Below are positions 26,187 through 37,909 of a DNA stretch of 64,000 bases, piece by piece. Positions within the stretch are counted from its first letter, which is position 1; every line of letters starts with the position of its first letter. The stretch is from Pantoea allii (GTDB lineage Bacteria; Pseudomonadota; Gammaproteobacteria; Enterobacterales; Enterobacteriaceae). Location of the stretch: NCBI RefSeq assembly GCF_002307475.1, contig NZ_NTMH01000040.1, positions 620,001 through 684,000 of the forward strand, read 5' to 3'. The notes below the pieces were generated by a model. The model was not told the origin of the DNA and ran no database searches. It was given only the letters and a program-made list of their open reading frames with translations. The translations under genes and the position numbers were made by a program.

Positions 26187-27332
26187 ATTTTCTGACATAA
26201 CCCGATAAGGTTCTGTTCGGTTTCTGCCTTTGGCTTTGGCGCGGTAAAGTGCTTTATCCGCCAGAGCCATCAGCTCGCCAAAATCAATATAACGCTCATC
26301 GGCGGTGGCAAAACCAATACTGACCGAATAGTCGATCTGACCAGGACGCGAAAGCTGAACGGTATGGCGCACCGCTTCGCACCAGTCTCTGGCCGGCTCA
26401 AAAGGTAAGGGCAGCAGCGCGGCAAACTCCTCACCGCCCAGTCGGGCAAAGTGACCCTCCTGTGGCAACATCCCTGAAACCCTGTGACAAAAATCAATTA
26501 ATACCTGATCCCCTTGCTGATGCCCGTAGCGATCATTAATCCCTTTGAAATGATCAAGATCGAATAAGACGACCGTTAGTGCCTTATTTTGTTTCAGGCA
26601 CTGCCGGGTCATATTATCCGCGCCGGAAAACAGCGCACGACGATTCCAGATATTGGTCAGCGGATCGTGAAGTGAGGCATTTTTTAATGCATTACGCGTG
26701 CGTTCATTCACCATCGCCAGAATGGTTACGGTGAAGCCAATCACAAAGAGCATCGATTCGATAATCACATAGACCGAAAAATCAGAACCGCTGATCGCCC
26801 CCTGTAATCCAATGGGACGGGCGTTATCCAGAAATAAGCGGGCGACATGAAAAATCAGATGTGTCCAGAGCAATAATTGTGCAGGCCAGAAGGTAGCATC
26901 CATATCGCGGCGTGCCAGCCAGAGTAAGTAAATGAATGTAGCGGTGTAAGCGATACAGAGCAGACAGAGCACCAGAACACGCAGGGATAAGCTGTCATAG
27001 AAGGCCGGGATCAGGCAGAGCAGTGACCACAAGGCCGCCCCAGCCAGGCCAGCCATCCCCGGTGATTTACCGCAAAATGTCCGAAAGGCGCTGAGTAATC
27101 CGCCGTAAGCCAGCATGACCAGCACATTGCTCACGGCCACCGGCAAGAAATGGTATCCCTGACTGCGCAGGCTACTGAGGAAAAAGGCGATCAGCGTCAG
27201 CACGATGGCGGCACAGACATAGCCCAGAATACGGTCATAGTGTGAACCGACCCAGGCAAAGAGCATAATCAGACTCATAAACCCCAGTACGTAGAGTTCG
27301 CAAATAAATAACGTAAAGACGTCGAGGTTCAT
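26178..27332 (-). CDS. Membrane-bound diguanylate cyclase (GGDEF)
   Basis: Makes cyclic di-GMP from GTP. A 384-residue protein with about six to seven membrane helices in the first 210 residues (an uncharacterised MASE-like sensor), then a GGDEF domain: HDPLTNIWNRRAL, DLDHFKGINDRYGHQQGD, and active-site RLGGEEFAALL. The residues five before GGEEF are not R-x-x-D, so the product-inhibition I-site seems absent. Start 27332 (MNLDVFTLF) is an ATG; a GTG at 27374 is further upstream. It occupies the place between ychH and prs where E. coli has dauA. Confidence 0.85.
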   Translation of the reverse strand: MNLDVFTLFICELYVLGFMSLIMLFAWVGSHYDRILGYVCAAIVLTLIAFFLSSLRSQGYHFLPVAVSNVLVMLAYGGLLSAFRTFCGKSPGMAGLAGAALWSLLCLIPAFYDSLSLRVLVLCLLCIAYTATFIYLLWLARRDMDATFWPAQLLLWTHLIFHVARLFLDNARPIGLQGAISGSDFSVYVIIESMLFVIGFTVTILAMVNERTRNALKNASLHDPLTNIWNRRALFSGADNMTRQCLKQNKALTVVLFDLDHFKGINDRYGHQQGDQVLIDFCHRVSGMLPQEGHFARLGGEEFAALLPLPFEPARDWCEAVRHTVQLSRPGQIDYSVSIGFATADERYIDFGELMALADKALYRAKAKGRNRTEPYRVMSENLM

Positions 27333-27521
27333 AGTGGACGGAGATCGCAATAAAAAGTGCGGGCAAATTACCACTCAACGTAAAAAGGCAAAAGGCCAGA
27401 TAACATAATTTTAGCGAAAGAGTTTTTCGTAGTGAGCGTGACAATAACAGAGGTGACTCATAACGAAAATTTCTGTAAATCAAGCAGCTTTGTCGGAGGG
27501 GAACGGCGAGGGAAAAAGAAA

Positions 27522-27544
27522 AGGCCGGGCATGATACCCGGCCT
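27522..27544 (-). terminator. Rho-independent terminator after prs
   Basis: AGGCCGGG / CCCGGCCT stem with a 7-base loop, followed on the minus strand by TTTTCTTTTT, 8 bases after the prs stop. Confidence 0.9.
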
Positions 27545-27551
27545 GCGAAGA

Positions 27552-28571
<1,020 letters not shown>

Positions 28572-28635
28572 TCACACGGGTATGTGAGTGCGAAACGTGC
28601 TGTGTCTGGAACGGGGTGACACAGTCACGCTATCG

Positions 28636-29493
28636 CTAATCGCCTTGCAGAGTGCGCTGTAACGGCGAGACGTTAAGGCCTCGGGCTACAAAACCGCGCA
28701 CCCATGGTGGGGCAAGCTCCAGCACCTGGCGAGCAGCATGCTCGGTGTCGAATTCAGCAAACACACAAGCACCTGTACCCGTCAGGCGCGACGGCGCGTA
28801 TTCTAGCAGCCATGAAACAAGCTCATCAACCTCACGAAAACGTTTTCTTACTACTGATTCGCAATCATTGATGAACGGAGCCTGTAAAAGTGCCGATAAA
28901 GTGCGCACGGGCGTGTCACGGGTGAGCGCCGGGTCATTAAAGACCAGCGGTGTTGCCACGCTAACGCCTGGATGTGCAACAAGATACCATTTTTCCGCAG
29001 GCAATGCTGGAGAAAGCACCTCACCGACGCCTTCGGCAAAGGCGGCATAGCCTTTCACAAAAACCGGCACGTCGGCACCCAGTTTCACGCCCATTTGCGC
29101 CAGCGCCTCGGGTGAAAAACCCGTTTGCCACAGGTGGTTCAGCGCCACCAGTACGGTAGCGGCGTTGGATGAGCCGCCGCCGAGTCCGCCGCCCATGGGG
29201 AGACGCTTTTCAATGGCAATGCGCGCACCGGCCCGGGCAGGCAGGCTGCCGTTTTCGCGCGCCGCCGCCTTGAGCATTTCGGCCGCACGCACAATCAAAT
29301 TCTGCGCATCCGGCACGCCTGGCACCGGCGTCAGCAACCTGATGTCGTCGCTCTGGTCGGGCGTGATGTCCAGGCTGTCGCCATAATCCAGAAACTGAAA
29401 CAGGGTTTGCAGATTATGGTAACCATCTGGCCGACGCCCGGTGATGTACAAAAAAAGATTCAGTTTTGCCGGAGCAGGCCAGGTGGTGATCAT
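28636..29493 (-). CDS. ispE: 4-diphosphocytidyl-2-C-methyl-D-erythritol kinase
   Basis: GHMP kinase of the MEP isoprenoid pathway, phosphorylating CDP-ME at the 2-hydroxyl. The 285-residue protein starts [23 protein letters not shown] and has the ATP loop [17 protein letters not shown] and the C-terminal [12 protein letters not shown]. Its start overlaps the lolB stop by four bases, the conserved lolB-ispE-prs arrangement. Confidence 0.97.
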   Translation of the reverse strand: MITTWPAPAKLNLFLYITGRRPDGYHNLQTLFQFLDYGDSLDITPDQSDDIRLLTPVPGVPDAQNLIVRAAEMLKAAARENGSLPARAGARIAIEKRLPMGGGLGGGSSNAATVLVALNHLWQTGFSPEALAQMGVKLGADVPVFVKGYAAFAEGVGEVLSPALPAEKWYLVAHPGVSVATPLVFNDPALTRDTPVRTLSALLQAPFINDCESVVRKRFREVDELVSWLLEYAPSRLTGTGACVFAEFDTEHAARQVLELAPPWVRGFVARGLNVSPLQRTLQGD

Positions 29494-30113
29494 TTCAGCG
29501 TCCAGTTATCCATGCGTAATTTAATACGTTGATCGCCTTCTTTTAATTCCAGGCTGGCGGGCAGCGGTGGGTTGACCTTGTTGTCATAGTCAGCAATGGT
29601 CACCTGCCAGTTCTGGCCGTCATGCTTATAGTTCAGACTGCGCAACTGATACTGCTCGTTGAGCTGATAATCGGTCGCATCGCCCGGCAGGCCCATCATC
29701 CACTGGCGCAGGTTGGTCAGCGGGATATCCATACCGGTCAGCTGCGAGATCATCTTCTGCGCATCGTTGCTGACATAACGTTTGCCTTTATTGTCCACAA
29801 TCTGCACCACCGAACCCTGAGCATCCAGCTGAAGCTCGGTGCTGCCTAATGGGTTCGTTAACAGCAGGCGATAGCGATCGGCTGCGGTCTGCTGCCAGTT
29901 AAAGCGGGCATAAACTTTCTGTTTATCCGACAGATAGGCGAACGCGCCGCGCGTCTGATACTGCGTGACGTGGCTGACGGCTTGCTGATGCTGTTGCCAC
30001 TGTGGCGCGGTGACGCTTGGGCCAGGGCCTTGTGGTTTATTGATGCTACAGGCAGCCAGCAGAACGCTGGCAAGGGGTAAAAGGCGCAACAGGTTGCGTG
30101 TAGAAGTCAGCAT
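29490..30113 (-). CDS. lolB: Outer-membrane lipoprotein receptor LolB
   Basis: Receives lipoproteins from LolA and inserts them in the outer membrane. The 207-residue precursor has a signal peptide with lipobox LAAC (Cys22) followed by SINKPQGP, with no Asp at +2, so it goes to the outer membrane. The body ([38 protein letters not shown]) is family-typical. ATG 30113 is used, though a TTG one codon upstream has better spacing from GGAG. Divergent from hemA. Confidence 0.95.
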   Translation of the reverse strand: MLTSTRNLLRLLPLASVLLAACSINKPQGPGPSVTAPQWQQHQQAVSHVTQYQTRGAFAYLSDKQKVYARFNWQQTAADRYRLLLTNPLGSTELQLDAQGSVVQIVDNKGKRYVSNDAQKMISQLTGMDIPLTNLRQWMMGLPGDATDYQLNEQYQLRSLNYKHDGQNWQVTIADYDNKVNPPLPASLELKEGDQRIKLRMDNWTLK

Positions 30114-30329
30114 CAAGTGGTCATCTCCTCGGACACATTTTTAATTGATAACAGGTAACGCTAACCATCCGCGTTTTAACCGTCAATGCTGTTATACGGC
30201 AAAAACGCTATGATCGGCTTAATCTTATTACAGTCATAGCCTTTGTATGGCTTTTCTTGATCTGCTGCATCTTGTAGAATGCGCTTCACAAAAACCTGAC
30301 ATTTATTGGGACAACCCAACTAAAACGCT

Positions 30330-31586
30330 ATGACGCTGCTCGCACTCGGAATCAATCACAAAACTGCACCCATTGCTCTGCGCGAACGCGTTGCGTTCGG
30401 GCCGGAGTCGCTGGAGCAGGCCTTAAACAGCCTGTTATCTCAGCCTATGGTGCAGAGTGGCGTCGTGCTCTCCACCTGTAACCGAACCGAGCTGTACCTG
30501 AGTGTAGAGCAACAGGTCGATCTCCAGGAGCGTCTGGTGCGCTGGCTGTGCGAATATCATCAGCTTGATGAAGCGGATGTGCGTAACAGCCTGTACTGGC
30601 ATCAGGATAATGAGGCGGTGAGCCATCTGATGCGCGTTGCCAGCGGGCTGGACTCCCTGGTGTTAGGTGAGCCTCAGATTCTGGGCCAGGTGAAAAAAGC
30701 CTTTGCCGACTCTCAGCGCGGCCATGCGCTCAGCAGCGAGCTGGAACGCATGTTCCAGAAAACGTTCTCCGTTGCCAAACGCGTCCGTACCGAAACCGAT
30801 ATTGGCGCGAACGCCGTGTCCGTAGCCTTTGCCGCCTGTACGCTGGCGCGTCAAATCTTTGAATCGCTGTCCACGGTAAACGTGTTGCTGGTTGGCGCGG
30901 GAGAAACCATTGAGCTGGTGGCTCGTCATCTGAGCCAGCATCAGGTGAAAAAGCTGATCATCGCGAACCGTACCCGTGAACGGGCGGAAGTGCTGGCAAA
31001 TGAAGTGGGCGCCGAAGTGATCAGTCTGGCCGATATCGATTCCCGTCTGGCCGACGCCGATATTGTGATTACCTCTACCTCCAGCCCGTTGCCCATTATT
31101 GGTAAAGGGATGATGGAACGTGCGCTGAAAGCGCGCCGTAATCAGCCGATGCTGCTGGTCGATATTGCGGTTCCACGCGACGTGGAGCCGGAAGTGGGCA
31201 AGTTAGCCAACGCCTATCTCTACAGCGTCGATGACCTGCAGGCCATCATTGAGCAAAACCTCGCCCAGCGTAAAGCCGCTGCGGTGCAGGCAGAAAGCAT
31301 CGTCGTGCAGGAATGCAGTGATTTTATGGCATGGCTGCGTTCGCAAGGCGCGGTCAACACCATTCGCGAGTATCGCTCTCAGGCAGAGGATATTCGCGCA
31401 GAGCTGGAAGGCCGTGCGCTACAGGCGCTACAGCAGGGTGCCGACCCGCAAAAAGTGATGCAGGAACTGGCCCATAAGCTGACCAATCGTTTAATTCATG
31501 CACCAACCAAATCTCTTCAGCAGGCCGCCCGCGACGGCGATAGCGAACGCCTGCAGATTTTACGCGACAGCCTGGGTCTCGATTAG
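30330..31586 (+). CDS. hemA: Glutamyl-tRNA reductase
   Basis: Reduces glutamyl-tRNA to glutamate-1-semialdehyde with NADPH, the first committed step of C5 haem and siroheme synthesis. The 418-residue protein matches the E. coli length. Seen are [15 protein letters not shown], the catalytic cysteine in [12 protein letters not shown], the nucleotide-binding [16 protein letters not shown], and the C-terminal dimerisation helix. It starts the hemA-prfA-prmC operon, divergent from lolB. Confidence 0.98.
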   Translation: MTLLALGINHKTAPIALRERVAFGPESLEQALNSLLSQPMVQSGVVLSTCNRTELYLSVEQQVDLQERLVRWLCEYHQLDEADVRNSLYWHQDNEAVSHLMRVASGLDSLVLGEPQILGQVKKAFADSQRGHALSSELERMFQKTFSVAKRVRTETDIGANAVSVAFAACTLARQIFESLSTVNVLLVGAGETIELVARHLSQHQVKKLIIANRTRERAEVLANEVGAEVISLADIDSRLADADIVITSTSSPLPIIGKGMMERALKARRNQPMLLVDIAVPRDVEPEVGKLANAYLYSVDDLQAIIEQNLAQRKAAAVQAESIVVQECSDFMAWLRSQGAVNTIREYRSQAEDIRAELEGRALQALQQGADPQKVMQELAHKLTNRLIHAPTKSLQQAARDGDSERLQILRDSLGLD

Positions 31587-31628
31587 GCACACTGCTGTCG
31601 TCATCTGTTACGGGAATCCCACAGTTAA

Positions 31629-32711
31629 ATGAAAACCTCTATTGTTGCTAAACTGGAAGCGCTGCAGGAGCGCCACGAAGAAGTGGAAGCGATGCTGGGC
31701 GATGCCGGCGTGATTGCCGATCAGGACCGCTTTCGTGCTTTGTCGCGGGAATATGCTCAGTTGACCGATGTCACTCGCTGTTTCCGCGACTGGCAGCAGA
31801 ACCAGCAAGATATCGAAACCGCTAAAATGTTGCTCGACGATCCAGAGATGCGCGATATGGCGCAGGAAGAGCTGCTGGAAGCGCGCGAAAAAAGCGAATT
31901 GCTGGAGCAACAACTGCAGCTGTTACTGCTGCCGAAAGATCCCGACGATGAGCGCGACTGCTTTGTGGAAGTGCGCGCCGGTACCGGCGGCGATGAAGCA
32001 GCCATCTTTGCCGGTGATTTATTCCGCATGTACAGCCGTTACGCCGAAGCACGTCGCTGGCGGGTAGAAATCGTCAGTGCCAATGAGGGCGAACACGGCG
32101 GCTACAAAGAAGTGATCGCCCGCGTGATGGGCGACGGTGCCTATGGTCGGCTGAAGTTTGAGTCAGGCGGACACCGTGTTCAGCGTGTACCGGAAACCGA
32201 ATCCCAGGGCCGTATCCACACCTCCGCCTGTACGGTGGCGGTGATGCCAGAACTGCCGGAAACCGAGCTGCCGGAAATCAATCCGTCGGATTTAAAAATC
32301 GACACCTTCCGCTCCTCAGGTGCCGGTGGTCAGCACGTTAACACCACCGACTCCGCGATCCGTATTACCCACCTGCCAACCGGTATCGTGGTGGAGTGCC
32401 AGGACGAACGTTCTCAGCATAAAAACAAAGCCAAAGCCTTGTCCGTACTGGGCGCACGTATTCATGCGGCTGAAATGGCAAAACGTCACGAAGTCGAAGC
32501 CAGCACGCGCCGTAATCTGCTCGGCAGCGGCGATCGTTCCGACCGTATTCGCACCTACAACTTCCCCCAGGGCCGCGTAACCGACCATCGTATCAACCTG
32601 ACGATCTACCGTCTGGACGAAATCATGGAAGGCAAGCTGGACAGTCTGATTGAGCCTATCGTGCAGGAATATCAGGCTGACCAACTGGCAGCGTTGGCCG
32701 GTCAGGATTAA
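31629..32711 (+). CDS. prfA: Peptide chain release factor 1
   Basis: Recognises UAA and UAG and triggers peptide release. 360 residues, as in E. coli. The codon-recognition tripeptide region ([18 protein letters not shown]) and the GGQ motif ([15 protein letters not shown]), methylated by PrmC, are present. It lies 42 bases after hemA, and its stop overlaps the prmC start by one base. Confidence 0.98.
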   Translation: MKTSIVAKLEALQERHEEVEAMLGDAGVIADQDRFRALSREYAQLTDVTRCFRDWQQNQQDIETAKMLLDDPEMRDMAQEELLEAREKSELLEQQLQLLLLPKDPDDERDCFVEVRAGTGGDEAAIFAGDLFRMYSRYAEARRWRVEIVSANEGEHGGYKEVIARVMGDGAYGRLKFESGGHRVQRVPETESQGRIHTSACTVAVMPELPETELPEINPSDLKIDTFRSSGAGGQHVNTTDSAIRITHLPTGIVVECQDERSQHKNKAKALSVLGARIHAAEMAKRHEVEASTRRNLLGSGDRSDRIRTYNFPQGRVTDHRINLTIYRLDEIMEGKLDSLIEPIVQEYQADQLAALAGQD

Positions 32712-33553
32712 TGGATATCCGTCACTGGCTCAAGCAGGCGGTCGCCACCTTATGCGGGGGCGACAGTCCGAAACGAGACGCCGAGATCCTGCTGGGGTTT
32801 GTCACCGGCAAATCCCGCAGCTGGCTGGTGGCCTTTGATGAAACCCTGCTCACGGATGCCCAGTTGCAACAGCTAGAGGTTCTGCTGGCGCGTCGCGCCC
32901 GGGGCGAACCCATTGCCCATCTGGTGGGCGAACGGGAGTTCTGGTCGCTGCCGCTAAAGGTGAACGACGCCACGCTGATACCACGGCCCGACACGGAAAT
33001 ACTGGTGGAACAGGCGCTGGCGCATCTGCCCGCGTCACCTTCGCGGGTGCTGGATCTTGGCACCGGAAGCGGGGCGATTGCCCTGGCGATCGCCAGTGAA
33101 CGTCCGGATTGTGACATTATTGGCATCGATCGCATTCCTGCGGCGGTAGAACTGGCAAAACGCAATGCCGATTATCTGGCCATCCCTAACGCCACTTTTT
33201 TACACAGCCACTGGTTTGCGCAGCTCACGCCTGCCCGCTTCGACCTGATCGTCAGTAATCCTCCCTATATCGACGCCAACGATCGTCATCTTAACGAGGG
33301 CGATGTGCGCTTCGAACCGCGCAGCGCTTTGGTGGCGGACGAGGCGGGCATGGCGGATTTACGGCTGCTAATTGAACAGGCGGTCAACTGGCTGCAGCCT
33401 GGCGGTTGGCTGCTGCTTGAGCACGGCTGGCAACAGGATGAAGCCGTGCGTCAGCTGATGCAACAGCACCATTATCTGTCCGTGGCGACGGCGAAGGATT
33501 ATGGCGGTCATCCCCGGGTCACGTTTGGGCAGGCAGCCTCCGGTCCGGCTTAA
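32711..33553 (+). CDS. prmC: Release factor glutamine methyltransferase
   Basis: Methylates the Gln of the GGQ loop in RF1 and RF2 using S-adenosylmethionine. The 280-residue protein has an N-terminal helical domain, FWSLPLKVNDATLIPRPDTE, the SAM motif VLDLGTGSGAIALAIA, and the substrate motif VSNPPYID. Start is directly at the prfA stop (TAATG). Confidence 0.97.
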   Translation: MDIRHWLKQAVATLCGGDSPKRDAEILLGFVTGKSRSWLVAFDETLLTDAQLQQLEVLLARRARGEPIAHLVGEREFWSLPLKVNDATLIPRPDTEILVEQALAHLPASPSRVLDLGTGSGAIALAIASERPDCDIIGIDRIPAAVELAKRNADYLAIPNATFLHSHWFAQLTPARFDLIVSNPPYIDANDRHLNEGDVRFEPRSALVADEAGMADLRLLIEQAVNWLQPGGWLLLEHGWQQDEAVRQLMQQHHYLSVATAKDYGGHPRVTFGQAASGPA

Positions 33554-33591
33554 GCGCGCGACTGAATACTGAAGAACAACATGGATGAACG

Positions 33592-33990
33592 ATGTTTGCT
33601 TACTATCCGCTAATTAAGAATCTGCACCTGCTGACCGTGGCAGTCACCATTTCGCTGTTTTTGCTGCGTTTTTACTGGCAACGCGTGGGCTCTGCCATGC
33701 TGCAACAGCGCTGGGTGCGCATTCTTCCCCATATTAATGACACGCTGTTGCTCCTGAGCGGCGCATCGCTGGTGATGATCACCCATTTCTATCCGTTTTC
33801 GCCTCAGGGAAGCTGGCTGACTGAGAAGCTGTTAGGCGTTATTATCTATATTGCCCTTGGGTCGGTGGCATTAAGTCGCCGCCCTCGTTCTGACCGCACC
33901 CGCTGGATCGCCTTTATCGTGGCATTGATTGCGCTGGTGACGATCATTAAGCTGGCACTGAGTAAAATGCCGTTACTGGGGATAGTATGA
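33592..33990 (+). CDS. sirB2: SirB2-family inner membrane protein (YchQ)
   Basis: A 132-residue hydrophobic protein with four predicted membrane segments (LHLLTVAVTISLFLLRFYW, LLLLSGASLVMITHFYPF, and two more). It belongs to the SirB family named from Salmonella invasion-gene work; its molecular role is unclear. Conserved position between prmC and sirB1; its stop overlaps sirB1 by four bases. Confidence 0.9.
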   Translation: MFAYYPLIKNLHLLTVAVTISLFLLRFYWQRVGSAMLQQRWVRILPHINDTLLLLSGASLVMITHFYPFSPQGSWLTEKLLGVIIYIALGSVALSRRPRSDRTRWIAFIVALIALVTIIKLALSKMPLLGIV

Positions 33991-34796
33991 GCTCCACCGA
34001 ACAACTTGATTACAGTGAGACGCCGCTGTGTGAGGCAGTGATTGGTGCCACGATGGCCATCCGCACTGACTTTCCGGCGCTGTCGGTTGAAGCACAGTTA
34101 GCTGCGTTAGTGGCAGAAGCCCGTGACTACGTCAGTCAGGAACAGGATGCCGATTTAAAGCTCGAAAAGCTGCTGGAGCTGTTTTACAAACAGTGGAAAT
34201 TTGGCGGTGCCAGCGGGGTTTATAACCTGTCAGATGCACTCTGGCTGGATAAGGTCCTGAAAACCCGTCAGGGCACGGCTGTGTCGCTGGGCGTGATTTT
34301 GCTGCATATCGCGGCTGAACTCGAATTGCCCCTGATGCCGGTTATTTTCCCGACCCAGTTGATTCTGCGTGCCGACTGGCTCGACGGGGATAAATGGCTG
34401 ATTAATCCCTTTAACGGGGACACGCTGGACACGCACACGCTGGAAGTGTGGCTAAAAGGCAATATCAGTCCGCTGGCGCGTCTGTATGATGACGATCTGG
34501 ACGAAGCCAAAACCGAGAGCGTCATGCGCAAGATGCTGGATACGCTGAAAGCGGCGCTGATGGAAGAGAAGCAGATGGAACTGGCGCTGAACGTCAGCCA
34601 GGTGTTACTGCGGATTGATCCAGATGATCCCTATGAGATTCGCGACCGTGGTTTAATTTACGCTCAGCTTGAGTGCGAGCATATCGCGTTAAATGACTTA
34701 ACCTACTTCGTTGAACAGTGTCCTGAAGACCCGGTCAGCGAGATGATCAAAGTTCAGATTCACGCAATCGAACAAAAACGCGTGACGCTGCATTAA
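33987..34796 (+). CDS. sirB1: SirB1-family protein (YchA), transglutaminase-like/TPR
   Basis: A 269-residue cytoplasmic protein with a SirB1 transglutaminase-like N-terminal domain (VYNLSDALWLDKVLKTRQGTAVSLGVILLHIA) and TPR-like helices towards the end (ALNVSQVLLRIDPDDPYEIRDRGLIYAQLE). No classical Cys-His-Asp triad is evident. Function unknown; the gene order with kdsA is conserved in enterobacteria. Confidence 0.92.
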   Translation: MSSTEQLDYSETPLCEAVIGATMAIRTDFPALSVEAQLAALVAEARDYVSQEQDADLKLEKLLELFYKQWKFGGASGVYNLSDALWLDKVLKTRQGTAVSLGVILLHIAAELELPLMPVIFPTQLILRADWLDGDKWLINPFNGDTLDTHTLEVWLKGNISPLARLYDDDLDEAKTESVMRKMLDTLKAALMEEKQMELALNVSQVLLRIDPDDPYEIRDRGLIYAQLECEHIALNDLTYFVEQCPEDPVSEMIKVQIHAIEQKRVTLH

Positions 34797-34812
34797 GCGT
34801 CACCCCAGATAA

Positions 34813-35676
<864 letters not shown>

Positions 35677-35692
35677 GCTGTCTGCACAAAAT

Positions 35693-35720
35693 AAAAAAGA
35701 GCGACAATTCGCTCTTTTTT
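35693..35720. terminator. Bidirectional terminator between kdsA and chaA
   Basis: Perfect 12-bp inverted repeat AAAAAAGAGCGA / TCGCTCTTTTTT with loop CAAT, giving T-runs on both strands between two convergent genes. Confidence 0.92.
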
Positions 35721-35739
35721 TTCGTCTCAGGTCAGCGGG

Positions 35740-36831
35740 TTACAGCATGATTGTCATCAGGTAACCGATAAACAGGGCCAGATGGGCCGCGCCGTTCAGG
35801 ACATTGGTTCGGCCAGTAGAGAAGCTGAGCTGACACAGAATCAGTGACGCAATCATAATCACCATCTGCGGTGGCTCCAGGCCAAATACCAACTCTTGTC
35901 CGGTCAGGGTTGCGATGATAGAGACGGCAGGTACGGTGAGTGAAATGGTCGCCAGCACCGAGCCAAAGAACAGGTTCATGGCGCGCTGTACCTGATTCAT
36001 CAACACGGCTCTGATCGCCCCCAGTCCTTCTGGCGACAGAATCAATAACGCCACCAGAAAGCCGGTAAACTGCTTAGGCGCGTTCATCTCACTCAGTAAA
36101 TGCTCCAGCGGGTTGGCATTCATCTTGGTCACGGCAATGACCGCAATCAGATGGATAATCAACCAGATAGCATGCCAGACGCTGCTGTGGGCAGAGGGTT
36201 TACCGTGATGGGGATCGCCATCATCGCTTTCATCTTCATGCTCATACACAAACAGGCTCTGATGGGTTTTGGTCTGGATTAACAAGAAAACGCCATACAT
36301 TGCAGCGGAGATCGCGGCAATCAGCAGTGCCTGGGCCGTCGTGAAGTTCCCACCGGGTAACGCATTCGGGAACACCAGCACCAGGATGGCCAGCGGAAAA
36401 ATGGCAATCAGGTACTGTTTTACCCCGGCCAGATTCACGTACTGCGTGGCAAACTTATTCCCGCCCAGCAGTAGCGCAAAGCCGACCAGACCACCGGTCA
36501 CGATCATGATGATGGAATAAAGTGTATCGCGCATCAGGGCGGGCGCGGCATCACCGGTTGCCATCAGCGCCGAGATTAAGCTGACTTCAAGAATGACCAC
36601 CGACAGGCTGAGAATCAGCGAGCCATAGGGTTCACCGAGACGATGCGCCAGAACATCCGCATGGCGCACCACGCTGAAGGCGCTGCTAAGAATCGCCACC
36701 AGCGCGAGTAAGTTAATACCAACCACAATGGGCAGTGAGGTTTGTGCATTAAAAAAATAGAGTATGCCAAGGGCAATAAGGGGAAGTATCAGTGAAAACT
36801 CTTTGTGACGTGTTTTTTCATGTGAAGGCAT
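35740..36831 (-). CDS. chaA: Sodium-potassium/proton antiporter ChaA
   Basis: Inner-membrane Ca2+/CaCA-family antiporter that exports Na+, K+ and Ca2+ in exchange for protons at alkaline pH. The 363-residue protein has about 11 membrane helices with the two alpha-repeats visible as GSLILSLSVVILEVSLISALM and SPEGLGAIRAVLMNQVQRAMNLFFGSVLATISLT, plus an acidic central loop (YEHEDESDDGDPHHGK) that may bind cations. Convergent with kdsA. Confidence 0.96.
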   Translation of the reverse strand: MPSHEKTRHKEFSLILPLIALGILYFFNAQTSLPIVVGINLLALVAILSSAFSVVRHADVLAHRLGEPYGSLILSLSVVILEVSLISALMATGDAAPALMRDTLYSIIMIVTGGLVGFALLLGGNKFATQYVNLAGVKQYLIAIFPLAILVLVFPNALPGGNFTTAQALLIAAISAAMYGVFLLIQTKTHQSLFVYEHEDESDDGDPHHGKPSAHSSVWHAIWLIIHLIAVIAVTKMNANPLEHLLSEMNAPKQFTGFLVALLILSPEGLGAIRAVLMNQVQRAMNLFFGSVLATISLTVPAVSIIATLTGQELVFGLEPPQMVIMIASLILCQLSFSTGRTNVLNGAAHLALFIGYLMTIML

Positions 36832-37196
36832 TCACCATCCTCTCTGCTGAATAAAAGGGGTAATTCATTTACCCACCATTACATTGAAACTTATAGGTTA
36901 CGCAGTTTAACTTTTCAATGGCACCTAATGTAAAAATTTACCGCTTTTTACTTTTAAAGGGATTTTGCCTGAAAGGCGGATAACTTTATCTTATTGGGTA
37001 TTTTATTCACTAAATCAGTAACAAGCATCAAACGGCTGTGGCGTTATCCTGGATTTTATCAAGATAAAAGTTCAGGGAAGGTTGTCGTTAAGCTGCCATT
37101 GAAGGCAAAATCCGTAAAAGCGGTAATAAGTGCGGGTTTGCATTTTCACTCATCTACGCCATGCTTATAAATTCGCTTGTTAACTGAGGAGACATG
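36832..37196. other. chaA-chaB intergenic region
   Basis: About 365 AT-rich bases between the divergently transcribed chaA and chaB. No gene on either strand. It must contain both promoters; no clear operator was identified. Confidence 0.5.
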
Positions 37197-37427
37197 ATGC
37201 CTTACGCTAACCGAAACGACCTTCCCGAGAGTGTGAAAAACGTTTTGCCTGCACATGCTCAGGACATCTATCAGCAGGCTTTTAACCACGCCTGGACAGA
37301 GTACAAGCATCCCGATGACCGTCGCGGTGATGAATCCCGTGAAGAGGTGGCGCACAAGGTGGCCTGGTCGGCGGTAAAACATCAATACCAGAAAGGCGAT
37401 GATGATAAATGGCATCCTAAAAAGTAG
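37197..37427 (+). CDS. chaB: ChaB family protein
   Basis: A 76-residue protein nearly identical in pattern to E. coli ChaB (DLPESVKNVLPAHAQDIY, SREEVAHKVAWSAVKHQY, GDDDKWHPKK). It is described as a putative regulator of ChaA; evidence for that is thin. Two ATGs stand in tandem; the second (37197) is preferred because it matches the E. coli N-terminus and has better spacing from GAGGAG. Confidence 0.95.
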   Translation: MPYANRNDLPESVKNVLPAHAQDIYQQAFNHAWTEYKHPDDRRGDESREEVAHKVAWSAVKHQYQKGDDDKWHPKK

Positions 37428-37909
37428 TGCCCAGCGCCATTATCACGCGAACGTCAGGTCACTCCGCGTCGTCCTGTAGTCTTTCCCATGGACGGGAAGG
37501 CATTTTTCTGTCTTGGTGCGTGCAGGCATTTACGGCTTTATTTCACGCCGAAACGGTCATTTAACGCAACAACCTTGCTCGTTAATCTGGCTATATACGG
37601 TCATTAGCGGGTAACCCTTTTTACGTTATTTTTCATCCGCTAAGCCATTCAGACGGCGCGCAAGCAACCTGTAATAACGGGCTGTTACATCTCCTGTTTT
37701 TTTAAAATATCCTTTTGGTGTGCAATTAACCTTTCTGTTAATACCGCAATATAGGCAAATTTTTACTTTCTACTCCTACTCTTGCTTGCAACTGATTGTG
37801 TTAATAATTAATGTCAGTTTAATGAACAGAGCGTAAATTAGTGAATGTTGAACATAACAAAGCAGAGGAGCCACTTACACAGGACGTGGTGAAAGTCGAG
37901 GAGGTCGCA
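37428..37909. other. chaB-chaC intergenic region
   Basis: About 480 bases without a supported gene. The end includes an in-frame but poorly supported GTG-started extension of chaC from 37841. AT-rich from 37680, suggesting a separate chaC promoter, unlike a tight chaBC operon. Confidence 0.45.
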
